Shown here: piece after piece, positions 1 to 7,956 of the stretch
How the letters are laid out: each line of letters opens with the position of its first letter
Position numbering within the stretch: the first letter of the stretch is position 1
Assembly: GCA_017998555.1 (NCBI GenBank)
Contig: JAGOCU010000090.1
Span: 1-7,956 of the forward strand
DNA: 7,956 bases
Reading direction: 5' to 3'
Origin: Thermoflexales bacterium
Lineage (GTDB): Bacteria > Chloroflexota > Anaerolineae > J036 > Brachytrichaceae
Notes under the pieces: model-generated
What the model saw: only the letters and a program-made list of their open reading frames with translations
Database searches by the model: none
Told to the model about the DNA's origin: nothing
Position numbers and translations under genes: made by a program

Positions 1-125
1 GTGTGTTCCACGCTCCGGCTGTGCAGCACGAGATTGCAGCCGAGGTCCGCGAGTGCGGCGGCGATATGCATGCCCACGCCGCGGCTTGCGCCGGTGATCA
101 GGACCCACTTCCCCTTCACATTCAT
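1..125 (-). CDS. Short-chain dehydrogenase/reductase, N-terminal fragment
   Basis: Only the first 41 codons lie in the window; the rest runs off the left edge. The protein starts MNVKGKWVLITGASRGVG. After a short first beta strand comes the TGxxxGxG nucleotide-binding motif (TGASRGVG, residues 11-18), the hallmark of the classical SDR Rossmann fold. A following helix (residues 19-29) and a second strand (NLVLHSRS, residues 31-38) fit the same fold. An Arg right after the second strand often goes with NADP(H) preference, but this is only suggestive. The ATG at 125 is preceded by GAGGAG (139-134, minus strand) with 8 nt spacing, so the start is well supported. It lies downstream of trpD on the same strand but behind a 135-nt gap filled with a large palindrome, so co-transcription is uncertain. 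The catalytic YxxxK region is not visible, so substrate and pathway cannot be assigned. Confidence 0.85.
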   Translation of the reverse strand, partial: MNVKGKWVLITGASRGVGMHIAAALADLGCNLVLHSRSVEH

Positions 126-145
126 CGTCGCGACTCCTCAGGGTC

Positions 146-257
146 TTCTGGAATCCAGAAGTCGTCCTAGAAATGTTGGCGAGATCACAATCCCCGCGCG
201 AAGCGCGGGGATTGTGATCTCGCCGGATGTTTTTTGGATCACTTCTAGACTCCAGGA
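146..257. repeat. Nested palindromic element filling the trpD-SDR gap
   Basis: The core is a perfect 22-bp inverted repeat (178-199 and 203-224) with a 3-nt GAA loop. Outside it, imperfect arms continue the symmetry: 146-177 read inward and 257-225 read inward on the other strand match at 22 of the first 28 positions. Both outer arms start with a near-palindromic 15-mer, TTCTGGAATCCAGAA (146-160, a perfect 7-bp palindrome around one base) and TTCTAGACTCCAGGA (243-257). The symmetry ends a few bases from the trpD stop codon. On the plus strand a run of six T (230-235) follows the core after 5 nt. On the minus strand, the direction of trpD and SDR transcription, no T run follows. It could stop or process trpD mRNA, but the nested arms look more like a small dispersed (MITE-like) palindrome than a plain terminator. 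Confidence 0.8.
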
Positions 258-260
258 TGA

Positions 261-1277
261 TCAGGATTGATGGCTCAGGCGGATGAGCGCCTCGAGCTTG
301 GCCAGCGCCTGGCCGGAGCGAATCGACTCGCGGGCGAGCGTGATGCCTGAACCGATATCGGTCGCCATATCGGCGGCATACAGCGCGGCCCCGGCGTTGA
401 GCAGGACGACATCCCGCCGCGCAGGGGTCGCCGCGTCCTCGAGGACGCTCCGGGTGATTGCGGCGTTGAACTCCGGCGTGCCGCCGCCCAACTCGTCTAC
501 CCCGGCATGCGCCAGACCATAATGCTGCGCGGCGAACTCATAGTGCGTGACCGCGCCGTTGTTCAACTCGCTGACCCTGTTCACCCCGTCGAGGACCAGT
601 TCATCGACGGTCCCGGCGCCGTTGACGACCAGGACGTGAATCGATTCGAGTTCGCGCAGGGTCTCGGCAATCAGCCCGGTCAGGCCGCTTGAATACACCC
701 CGAGCAACTGGCGCCTCGCCCCGGCCGGGTTCGTGAGCGGGCCGAGGATATTGAATATCGTGCGCGCTCCGAGTTCGCGTCGCGGACCGGCCGCATGTTT
801 CATCGCCGGATGATGGGTCTGGGCGAACATGAAGCCAATTCCAATCTCGTTGATGCAGCGCCCGACCTGTTCGGGATGCAGATCGACTTTGACCCCGAGG
901 GCAGCCAGCACATCCGCGCTCCCGCTCTGCGAGGAGGCGGCCCGGTTGCCATGTTTGGCCACCGGCGCGCCTGCGCCGGCGACGACAAAGGCCGCGGTCG
1001 TGCTGATGTTGAAGGTCCCGGATCGGTCGCCGCCCGTGCCGACCACGTCGACGATCCGGTCGCTTTGGACGGCGACGTGCAAAGCCTTTGCGCGCATGGC
1101 CTTGGCGCTGCCGGCGATTTCGTCGGCGGTCTCGCCCTTCATGCGCAGGGCGGCCAGATACGCGCCGATCTGGGCGGGCGTGGCGTTGCCGGAGAAGATC
1201 GTATCCATCGCCTCGTACGCCTCATCGAGGGTCAGCGATTTGTGTTCGAACAGCTTGGCGATCAGTGTCTGGATCAT
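261..1277 (-). CDS. trpD: Anthranilate phosphoribosyltransferase
   Basis: TrpD transfers the 5-phosphoribosyl group of PRPP to anthranilate, the second step of the tryptophan branch, in the cytoplasm. The 338-residue protein has the usual length for a stand-alone TrpD. An N-terminal helical domain (about 1-65) contains the typical ATPAQIGAYLAALRMKGET segment. The PRPP-binding glycine loop DVVGTGGDRSGTFNIST spans 77-93, with GTGGD at 80-84. KHGNRAASSQSGSADVL at 108-124 is the second signature. Residues 166-184 (RRELGARTIFNILGPLTNP) carry the anthranilate and phosphate-site arginine region, and DE at 225-226 is the metal-binding pair. The ATG at 1277 is 3 nt past the trpG stop. There is no strong Shine-Dalgarno, only GATGGTG inside the end of trpG, so translation is probably coupled to trpG. 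No missing key motif is seen. Confidence 0.97.
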   Translation of the reverse strand: MIQTLIAKLFEHKSLTLDEAYEAMDTIFSGNATPAQIGAYLAALRMKGETADEIAGSAKAMRAKALHVAVQSDRIVDVVGTGGDRSGTFNISTTAAFVVAGAGAPVAKHGNRAASSQSGSADVLAALGVKVDLHPEQVGRCINEIGIGFMFAQTHHPAMKHAAGPRRELGARTIFNILGPLTNPAGARRQLLGVYSSGLTGLIAETLRELESIHVLVVNGAGTVDELVLDGVNRVSELNNGAVTHYEFAAQHYGLAHAGVDELGGGTPEFNAAITRSVLEDAATPARRDVVLLNAGAALYAADMATDIGSGITLARESIRSGQALAKLEALIRLSHQS

Positions 1278-1280
1278 CGG

Positions 1281-1847
1281 CTACACCATCGATAGGAAGT
1301 TGCCCAGCAGCTTTTTGCCATGGGTGGTGAGAATGCTTTCGGGGTGGAACTGCACGCCAAACGTCGGGTGATGGCGGTGGCGCAAGCCCATCAACTCGCC
1401 CTCACGGGTGAAGGCCGTCATCTCCAGATCGGGCGGCAGGGGCTCTTCCACGATCAGCGAATGATAGCGGGTGGCGTCAAACGGATTGGGCAATTGGCGG
1501 TAGAGGTCCTTGCCGTTGTGATACACCGGCGAGACTTTGCCGTGCATCAGCCGCGGCGCGCGCGCGACCTTCCCACCGAAGACGATGCCCATGCATTGCT
1601 GTCCCAGGCACACGCCGAGAATCGGGATGCGCCCGCTGAAGCGCAGCAGCGCGTCATTGCTGATCCCGCTGTCCTTGTCCGGCGCGCCCGGCCCCGGCGA
1701 GATCACCAGGGCTGCCGGCTTGAGCGCGTCGAGCTCGTCGACGCTGATCTTGTTGTTGCGATACACGCGCACATCGGCGCCGAGCTCGCCCAGATACTGG
1801 ACGAGGTTGTAGGTGAACGAATCGTAGTTATCGATGACGGCGATCAT
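1281..1847 (-). CDS. trpG: Anthranilate synthase component II (glutamine amidotransferase)
   Basis: TrpG hydrolyses glutamine and feeds ammonia to TrpE for anthranilate synthesis. It is a class I glutamine amidotransferase of 188 residues, the normal single-domain length. It starts MIAVIDNYDSFTYNLVQYLG, typical of TrpG/PabA. ISPGPGAPD (49-57) is the oxyanion-side loop. The nucleophile elbow GVCLGQQ places catalytic Cys80, and FHPES (167-171) supplies His168 and Glu170, so the triad is complete. RYHSLIV (127-133) is also conserved. The start is set by GGAGG (1858-1854) 6 nt before ATG 1847; an upstream in-frame ATG at 1940 would translate through a palindrome and is rejected. Its place between trpE and trpD argues for Trp rather than folate use, though a TrpG/PabA can serve both PabB and TrpE when no separate pabA exists. 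That cannot be judged here. Confidence 0.96.
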   Translation of the reverse strand: MIAVIDNYDSFTYNLVQYLGELGADVRVYRNNKISVDELDALKPAALVISPGPGAPDKDSGISNDALLRFSGRIPILGVCLGQQCMGIVFGGKVARAPRLMHGKVSPVYHNGKDLYRQLPNPFDATRYHSLIVEEPLPPDLEMTAFTREGELMGLRHRHHPTFGVQFHPESILTTHGKKLLGNFLSMV

Positions 1848-1853
1848 GTTTTT

Positions 1854-1858
1854 CCTCC
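1854..1858 (-). promoter_or_regulatory. Shine-Dalgarno of trpG
   Basis: GGAGG followed by AAAAAC and then ATG at 1847. It fixes the trpG start at the MIAVIDNYDSF methionine rather than the in-frame ATG 93 nt upstream. Confidence 0.85.
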
Positions 1859-1878
1859 GGAGGCTCGCGAAACAGTTG

Positions 1879-1940
1879 TTGTCCGGAATCGGCATCCCCG
1901 TCCCGGCGTCCGCAGGGACGGGGATGCCGATTCCGGACAA
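1879..1940. repeat. 26-bp perfect inverted repeat between trpE and trpG
   Basis: The arms at 1879-1904 and 1915-1940 are perfectly complementary over 26 bp, around a 10-nt loop (GGCGTCCGCA on the plus strand). It fills more than half of the 111-nt gap between the trpE stop and the trpG start, in the middle of an operon that is otherwise tight. In the direction of transcription (minus) no T run follows, so it is a poor intrinsic terminator. It could stabilise or process the trp mRNA, reduce trpGD expression, or be an inserted repeat. CAAACA (1938-1943, plus) overlaps its right edge, a feature shared with two other palindromes in this window. Confidence 0.85.
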
Positions 1941-1958
1941 ACAGATCCGCTGGCGGAA

Positions 1959-3527
1959 CTAGGTTTGCTCCGCCTCGTCGATGGCGACCATCGTTGCCCG
2001 CAGCTTGTTGGCCGTTTCCTTGAATTCGCCGGTGGGGGTGCTGTCGGCGACAACCCCGCCGGCGGCCTGCAAATAGCACGTGTCGCCGATCATCACGATG
2101 GTCCGGATGATGATGCAGGTGTCCATCTGCCCGCCAAACGAAAAGTATCCAGCGCAACCGCCATAGATCCCGCGTCGCTCGCCCTCCAGCTCCTCGATGA
2201 TTTCCATCGTCCGGACCTTGGGCGCGCCGCTCAATGTGCCTGCCGGAAAGGTGGCCCGCAGCACGTCAAAACTGTCCAGGCCGTCCCGGACCTGACCCTG
2301 CACGCTGCTGACGATGTGCATGACGTGGCTGTAGTTCTCGATGATCATGAGATCGGGAACCGTGACCGTGCCGAACTTGGCGATCCGGCCGATGTCGTTG
2401 CGCCCCAGGTCGACCAGCATGACGTGCTCAGCCCGCTCCTTCGGGTCCGTGATGAGCTCGTGGGCCATGGCCTTGTCTTCGGCCTCGGTGTTGCCGCGCC
2501 GGCGCGTTCCCGCGATCGGGCGCACGGTCGCGATGCCGTCTTCGAAGCGGGCGTGCATTTCCGGAGACGCGCCGATCAAACGCAGCGGGAAGGCCCGGCT
2601 GCTGGCCGGATCGGAAAGCAGTTTGCCAAAGTCAAAGTAGAACATCCAGGGCGAAGGGTTGATCCGCCGCAGCGCCCGGTAGATGGCGAAGGGATGGGCG
2701 GTCGTCCGGCGGGCGAGCCGGCGCGAGACCTGGATCTGGAAGGTGTCGCCGCTGTTGATGTATTCCTTGGCCCGCAGGACCAGCGCCTCATACTCATCCT
2801 GGGTCTTGTTCGAGCGGGCCGGGGCGCAGATTGCGTTCGGGTCCGAGGAAAGCTCGGCCAGGGGCGCGGACAGGCGGGCGGTGATGCTCTTGATTCGCGC
2901 GACGGCGTCGTCATAGGCGTCGGATAACGATTCGGATCCATCCACAAACGCGTTGGCGATCACCAGCAGGCGCTGCCGGGCATGGTCGAAGGCGACCAGG
3001 GTGTCGGCCATCACATACACCGCGTCGGGCGTGCCGAGCGCATCCCTGGCGGTGTCGGGCATGGCCTCGAACTGGCGCGCGACATCGTAACCGGTGAAGC
3101 CAACCAGGCCACCGCAGAAGCGGGGCAGGTTGGGCAGCGGCACGAACGCATACCGTTTCATCTCGGCCCGCAGCGCGTCGAGCACATCCCCTTCGCGGGG
3201 CGCGTCGCCCGGCTGAAGGTCGGGCGCCGGGATCGGGACGGGTTCCATTTTCAGGCCCTTCTCGCCCAGAGTGTGGCGGACGAGTTCGCGCCCGCGCAGG
3301 ACAAGGGCTTCGCGCATCCGGACGCCCATAAACGAATAGCGGGCGATGCGTTCGCCGCCGTCCACCGATTCCAGCAAAAACGCCGGGTCGCTGCCGGCCA
3401 GGCGGAGGAATAGCGAAACCGGCGTGTCGAGGTCCGACGGCAACTCGGCGTAAATGGGGATGAGATTGCCGCGCGCGCTCAACTCGCGCACTTCCTCAAT
3501 CGAGGGTTTGATGGTCAGTTTTGGCAC
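1959..3527 (-). CDS. trpE: Anthranilate synthase component I
   Basis: TrpE converts chorismate plus ammonia (from TrpG) to anthranilate and pyruvate, the committed step of Trp synthesis. From the GTG at 3527 the protein has 522 residues, in the usual range. The N-terminal region has PVSLFLRL and FLLESVDGGERIARYSFMG (about 50-68); its LLES motif (51-54) belongs to the Trp feedback-binding site of TrpE. The C-terminal chorismate-binding domain shows PIAGTRRRG (337-345), a LVDLGRNDIGR stretch with GRNDIG at 375-380, PAGTLSGAPK (428-437) and GGCAGYFSF (456-464). A stretch at about 302-316 (KLLSDPASSRAFPLR), between FYFDFG and LIGASPEM, is longer than I expect at this place. The GTG start has GAAGGAG 8 nt upstream. 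A TTG farther upstream (3551) lies inside a leader hairpin and is unlikely. The gene is first in the operon, downstream of a Trp T-box. Confidence 0.96.
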   Translation of the reverse strand: MPKLTIKPSIEEVRELSARGNLIPIYAELPSDLDTPVSLFLRLAGSDPAFLLESVDGGERIARYSFMGVRMREALVLRGRELVRHTLGEKGLKMEPVPIPAPDLQPGDAPREGDVLDALRAEMKRYAFVPLPNLPRFCGGLVGFTGYDVARQFEAMPDTARDALGTPDAVYVMADTLVAFDHARQRLLVIANAFVDGSESLSDAYDDAVARIKSITARLSAPLAELSSDPNAICAPARSNKTQDEYEALVLRAKEYINSGDTFQIQVSRRLARRTTAHPFAIYRALRRINPSPWMFYFDFGKLLSDPASSRAFPLRLIGASPEMHARFEDGIATVRPIAGTRRRGNTEAEDKAMAHELITDPKERAEHVMLVDLGRNDIGRIAKFGTVTVPDLMIIENYSHVMHIVSSVQGQVRDGLDSFDVLRATFPAGTLSGAPKVRTMEIIEELEGERRGIYGGCAGYFSFGGQMDTCIIIRTIVMIGDTCYLQAAGGVVADSTPTGEFKETANKLRATMVAIDEAEQT

Positions 3528-3535
3528 CGGGCATG

Positions 3536-3542
3536 CTCCTTC
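3536..3542 (-). promoter_or_regulatory. Shine-Dalgarno of trpE
   Basis: GAAGGAG ends 8 nt before the GTG at 3527, which decides the trpE start. An ATG at 3534 is out of frame and too close to this site to compete. The 5' end of this site (CGAA, 3543-3540) is also the closing strand of a leader hairpin. Confidence 0.8.
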
Positions 3543-3566
3543 GGGCGGCAACCCGCCTGACCCGAA
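3540..3566 (-). promoter_or_regulatory. Hairpin between the T-box terminator and the trpE ribosome site
   Basis: On the minus strand TTCG (3566-3563) pairs with CGAA (3543-3540), and GGCGG (3557-3553) pairs with CCGCC (3548-3544), with a GTTG loop and a 5-nt bulge (GGTCA) on one side. The outer strand runs into the start of the trpE Shine-Dalgarno but leaves GGAG free. It may tune ribosome access or shield the mRNA end; no function is proven. Confidence 0.5.
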
Positions 3567-3568
3567 AA

Positions 3569-3603
3569 GAAAAACGCCTCCGCCCGCATCGGGACGAGAG
3601 GCG
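3569..3603 (-). terminator. T-box-controlled intrinsic terminator
   Basis: On the minus strand CGCCTC (3603-3598) pairs with GAGGCG (3580-3575), with CCCG/CGGG stacking around an ATG loop inside. TTTTT (3574-3570), then C, then TTTT follow directly. The 5' strand of this stem overlaps the 3' strand of the antiterminator, so the two cannot form together. When tRNA-Trp is charged this stem should end transcription before trpE. Confidence 0.88.
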
Positions 3604-3621
3604 CTTCTCGTGGTGCCACCC
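3591..3621 (-). promoter_or_regulatory. T-box antiterminator
   Basis: GGG (3621-3619) pairs with CCC (3593-3591). The 7-nt bulge TGGCACC (3618-3612) matches the TGGNACC bulge known in T-box antiterminators. The second helix is ACGAGA (3611-3606) with TCTCGT (3599-3594), and the loop is AGCGCC. Its 3' strand overlaps the terminator 5' strand. Confidence 0.85.
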
Positions 3622-3845
3622 AGGGTTCAGGCGACCGAGCGGTCGCCCCTTGTTCGCGCGCAAACACGCGCTCCGCCCGCTAACGGTGGCGGCTCCGGCT
3701 TGTCTACTGGCCCCCTGCGGGGCGTTCAACGCGCGGCTCGGCAGTCCATTCACCGCCACATGCTCGATCCGGCTTGCACCTGTTTGCCGGACTCTCTGCC
3801 GATGCTGTGGCGCCTACTTGTCTGATTCGTTGCCTTGTGAACTGA

Positions 3846-3854
3846 AGTATATCA
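3846..3854 (-). promoter_or_regulatory. Extended -10 element, likely trpEGD promoter
   Basis: TGATATACT on the minus strand matches TGn plus TATACT, one mismatch from TATAAT. A transcript starting about 7 nt downstream would begin just before the T-box stem I, giving a leader of about 310 nt. No -35 hexamer is recognisable at the right spacing; that position falls inside the palindrome at 3856-3902. The extended -10 could compensate. Confidence 0.55.
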
Positions 3855-3911
3855 GGCGAAGCGCGAAATCCCGCGGCGCAGCCGCGGGATTTCGCGCTTC
3901 GCAAACACCCC

Positions 3912-3920
3912 TGATAAACT
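3912..3920 (+). promoter_or_regulatory. Possible extended -10 element of carB
   Basis: TGATAAACT fits TGn plus TAAACT (4 of 6 to TATAAT). A start about 7 nt downstream would leave a 5' leader of only about 16 nt before the carB ATG. The best -35 candidate, TTCGCG at 3891-3896, is poor and lies inside the palindrome. Confidence 0.4.
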
Positions 3921-3943
3921 TGCGCCCGCCCTTCGGGGCCATC

Positions 3944-7198
<3,255 letters not shown>

Positions 7199-7220
7199 TC
7201 GTCATTCGCAGCGCCCGGAC

Positions 7221-7250
7221 AGACCGCGCACCCCGCGGGGGGTGCGGTCT
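7221..7250. terminator. GC-rich hairpin between convergent carB and beta-propeller gene
   Basis: AGACCGC and ACCCC on the left pair with GGGGT and GCGGTCT on the right: 12 bp with one 2-nt bulge and a 4-nt loop (7235-7238). It sits 22 nt after the carB stop and 10 nt after the stop of the facing gene, so it could end transcripts from both sides. Neither strand has a T run after it. Its right edge reads TCTCGCCAAACAC, close to edges of other palindromes in this window, so it may also be a degenerate family copy. Confidence 0.6.
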
Positions 7251-7260
7251 CGCCAAACAC

Positions 7261-7956
7261 TTATTGGGGCAGTTCTATCAGCTCGATGACGAAGTCGGCG
7301 CGTAACACGGCCAGTCTGCGATTGTCAGGGCTGAAGGCGATGCCGGCCACGCGCTCGTGAGTGTCCGCGCGCGTCTCGATGGCGCGCAACGTGTCGGCGC
7401 GCCACACCATCAGGGTCGACGAGGAGGTGTTTGCGAACGTTGGGCGATTGTCGACCGTCGCGATCCAATGCCCGTTTGCGCTGACGGCGACTTTGAGCGG
7501 ATTCTCCAGGCTGGCGTCAAAGGTCACCGTGATTGGCCGCGCCAATATCCCCGTCGGCGTTCCCGTCTCACCCGCGTAGACGCGGATGCCCTGACTCGGT
7601 TCGGCAATGGCGATCAGCCGCGCATCGGCCGACATGGCCAGCGGTCGCCCCAGCAGTCCGCGGTCAACGCTCGTCCGGGCCAGCGAGGATCGCCAGATCA
7701 GACCCGCCCCGGGATCCCAGAGTTCAAGTGCGCGATCGGTCAGCACCGCGATCCGGGTCGCGCCGGCTGACGCGACAAAGGCCTCCGGGCGCTCGGCGCG
7801 CATGCCCGCCCAGGCCTGGTTCTTCCCGGTCACGAAATCGTACGCGCGCAGTTCGCTGCGATCCGCCGGCACGTATGCGACAACCGATGGCGCGATGAAC
7901 TGCGGCTGGCGCGCGGCGGGAAAGACATGCGTGATGCGCCCACTCGCCACGTCGAA
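7261..7956 (-). CDS. WD40-like beta-propeller protein, C-terminal part
   Basis: This frame is open to the window edge, giving 231 residues ending in ELIELPQ. The GTG at 7950 lies inside the pattern FDVASGRITHVF, so the true start is outside the window. Propeller-like repeats are visible: a first blade ending ELRAYDFVTGK; one with RIAVLTDRALELWDPGAG; one with PLAMSADARLIAIAEP and IRVYAGETG; one with VAVSANGHWIATVDN and LMVWRADTLRA; and a last with IAFSPDNRRLAVL and FVIELIEL. The S-[AP]-[DN]-x-[RH]-x-[IL]-A core followed by a [VL]-[WY] strand end is typical of bacterial WD40/PD40-type repeats. No catalytic motif is visible, and the N-terminus, where a signal peptide or kinase domain might lie, is missing. 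It converges on carB and no functional link is evident. Confidence 0.8.
   Translation of the reverse strand, partial: FDVASGRITHVFPAARQPQFIAPSVVAYVPADRSELRAYDFVTGKNQAWAGMRAERPEAFVASAGATRIAVLTDRALELWDPGAGLIWRSSLARTSVDRGLLGRPLAMSADARLIAIAEPSQGIRVYAGETGTPTGILARPITVTFDASLENPLKVAVSANGHWIATVDNRPTFANTSSSTLMVWRADTLRAIETRADTHERVAGIAFSPDNRRLAVLRADFVIELIELPQ

Larger units (their letters stand above)
3569..3820 (-). promoter_or_regulatory. T-box riboswitch, tRNA-Trp specific
   Basis: The trpE leader has the parts of a T-box in order on the minus strand. Stem I contains TCGGCAG (3802-3796) paired with CTGCCGA (3744-3738), followed by the AGAGAGT S-turn-like element. Its distal part carries the conserved GGTGCAAG (3780-3773) and CCGGC/GCCGG pairing. 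The specifier loop reads GTGAATGGA, with the codon TGG at 3748-3746 followed by a purine, so the cognate tRNA is Trp. A small CCCC-GCA-GGGG hairpin (3722-3712) and a stem-III-like hairpin with ACCGTTA in its loop (3692-3673) follow. The T-box GGGTGGCACCACG lies at 3621-3609. In the TGGN acceptor site, TGGC would pair with a 3' GCCA, which fits the G discriminator usual in bacterial tRNA-Trp. Uncharged tRNA-Trp should favour antitermination. The exact 5' limit is approximate. Confidence 0.93.
3845..3921. repeat. Palindrome with mirror outer arms in the trpE/carB divergent region
   Basis: The inner part is a perfect 22-bp inverted repeat (3856-3877 and 3881-3902) with loop GCA. Outer arms AAGTATATCAG (3845-3855) and CTGATAAACTT (3911-3921) are complementary at 10 of 11 positions; on the right an 8-nt spacer (AAACACCC, 3903-3910) separates them from the core. 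The outer arms are the two -10 elements of the divergent promoters. Because transcription leaves in both directions, this palindrome is upstream of both transcripts and cannot be their terminator. It may be an operator, a structural element, or a copy of the dispersed palindrome family seen in the other gaps. Confidence 0.85.

Noticed and set aside
146..257. CRISPR or tandem repeat
   Set aside because: The repeats are inverted arms of one palindrome; there is no regular repeat-spacer pattern here or elsewhere in the window.
1848..1940. Longer trpG starting at the in-frame ATG at 1940
   Set aside because: The added 31 residues are translated palindrome and not TrpG-like; the internal ATG at 1847 has a good Shine-Dalgarno and begins the conserved sequence.
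1320..2927. Long open frame (535 codons) antisense to trpG and trpE
   Set aside because: Same cause; both real genes on the minus strand have complete motifs.
3528..3551. trpE start at TTG 3551
   Set aside because: It lies in the leader hairpin and upstream of the Shine-Dalgarno; GTG 3527 has GAAGGAG at 8 nt.
3856..3902. Perfect hairpin as an intrinsic terminator
   Set aside because: It lies upstream of two divergent transcripts and has no T run on either side.
3521..3943. N-terminal extension of carB by 141 codons
   Set aside because: The frame happens to stay open through the T-box antisense strand and palindrome; family homology starts exactly at MPKRTDIHSI and the upstream translation is not protein-like.
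7948..7950. GTG at 7950 as the start of the beta-propeller gene
   Set aside because: The codons before it (Phe-Asp) continue the propeller pattern to the window edge and no Shine-Dalgarno can be seen.

Overview
This window looks like a chromosomal housekeeping region of a high-GC bacterium. The organism cannot be named from these genes. A transcriptional Trp T-box in front of a compact trpE-trpG-trpD operon, GTG and weak-SD starts, and a beta-propeller neighbour fit Chloroflexota best. This is a modest inference; another high-GC T-box lineage is possible.

Layout from left to right. Positions 1-125 (minus) hold the N-terminus of a short-chain dehydrogenase/reductase that runs off the window. 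Positions 126-260 are an intergenic gap almost filled by a nested palindrome of about 112 bp. Positions 261-3527 (minus) are the trp genes, transcribed right to left in the order trpE, trpG, trpD. trpG and trpD are 3 nt apart, while trpE and trpG are separated by a 111-nt gap holding a 26-bp perfect inverted repeat. Positions 3528 to about 3840 are the trpE leader. It reads on the minus strand as a T-box riboswitch with a TGG (Trp) specifier, a TGGC tRNA-acceptor bulge, mutually exclusive antiterminator and terminator stems, and a U-tract. Positions 3845-3921 form a divergent promoter region with a 22-bp perfect palindrome between two nearly mirror-image extended -10 elements, one facing trpE and one facing carB. 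Positions 3944-7198 (plus) are carB, complete. Positions 7199-7260 are a short convergent gap with a GC-rich hairpin. Positions 7261-7956 (minus) are the C-terminal part of a WD40-like beta-propeller protein cut by the window end.

How the genes work together. TrpE and TrpG form anthranilate synthase, using chorismate and glutamine. TrpD transfers phosphoribosyl from PRPP to anthranilate. Uncharged tRNA-Trp should stabilise the antiterminator and allow transcription of the whole trpEGD unit. Feedback by Trp on TrpE is also expected, because the LLES-type Trp-site motif is present. CarB makes carbamoyl phosphate for pyrimidine and arginine synthesis and is transcribed away from the trp unit. 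The remaining trp genes and carA are not in this window.

The least expected signal is the set of long palindromes. All four gaps larger than a few bases carry one. Their stem sequences differ, but two stems are recognisably related, and three of the four share an exact CAAACA at one stem edge (the fourth has CAACAT). Two of them have additional outer inverted arms. They look like copies of a dispersed palindromic element, one of which may also supply or control the divergent trpE/carB promoters. No wholly new enzymatic system was found.
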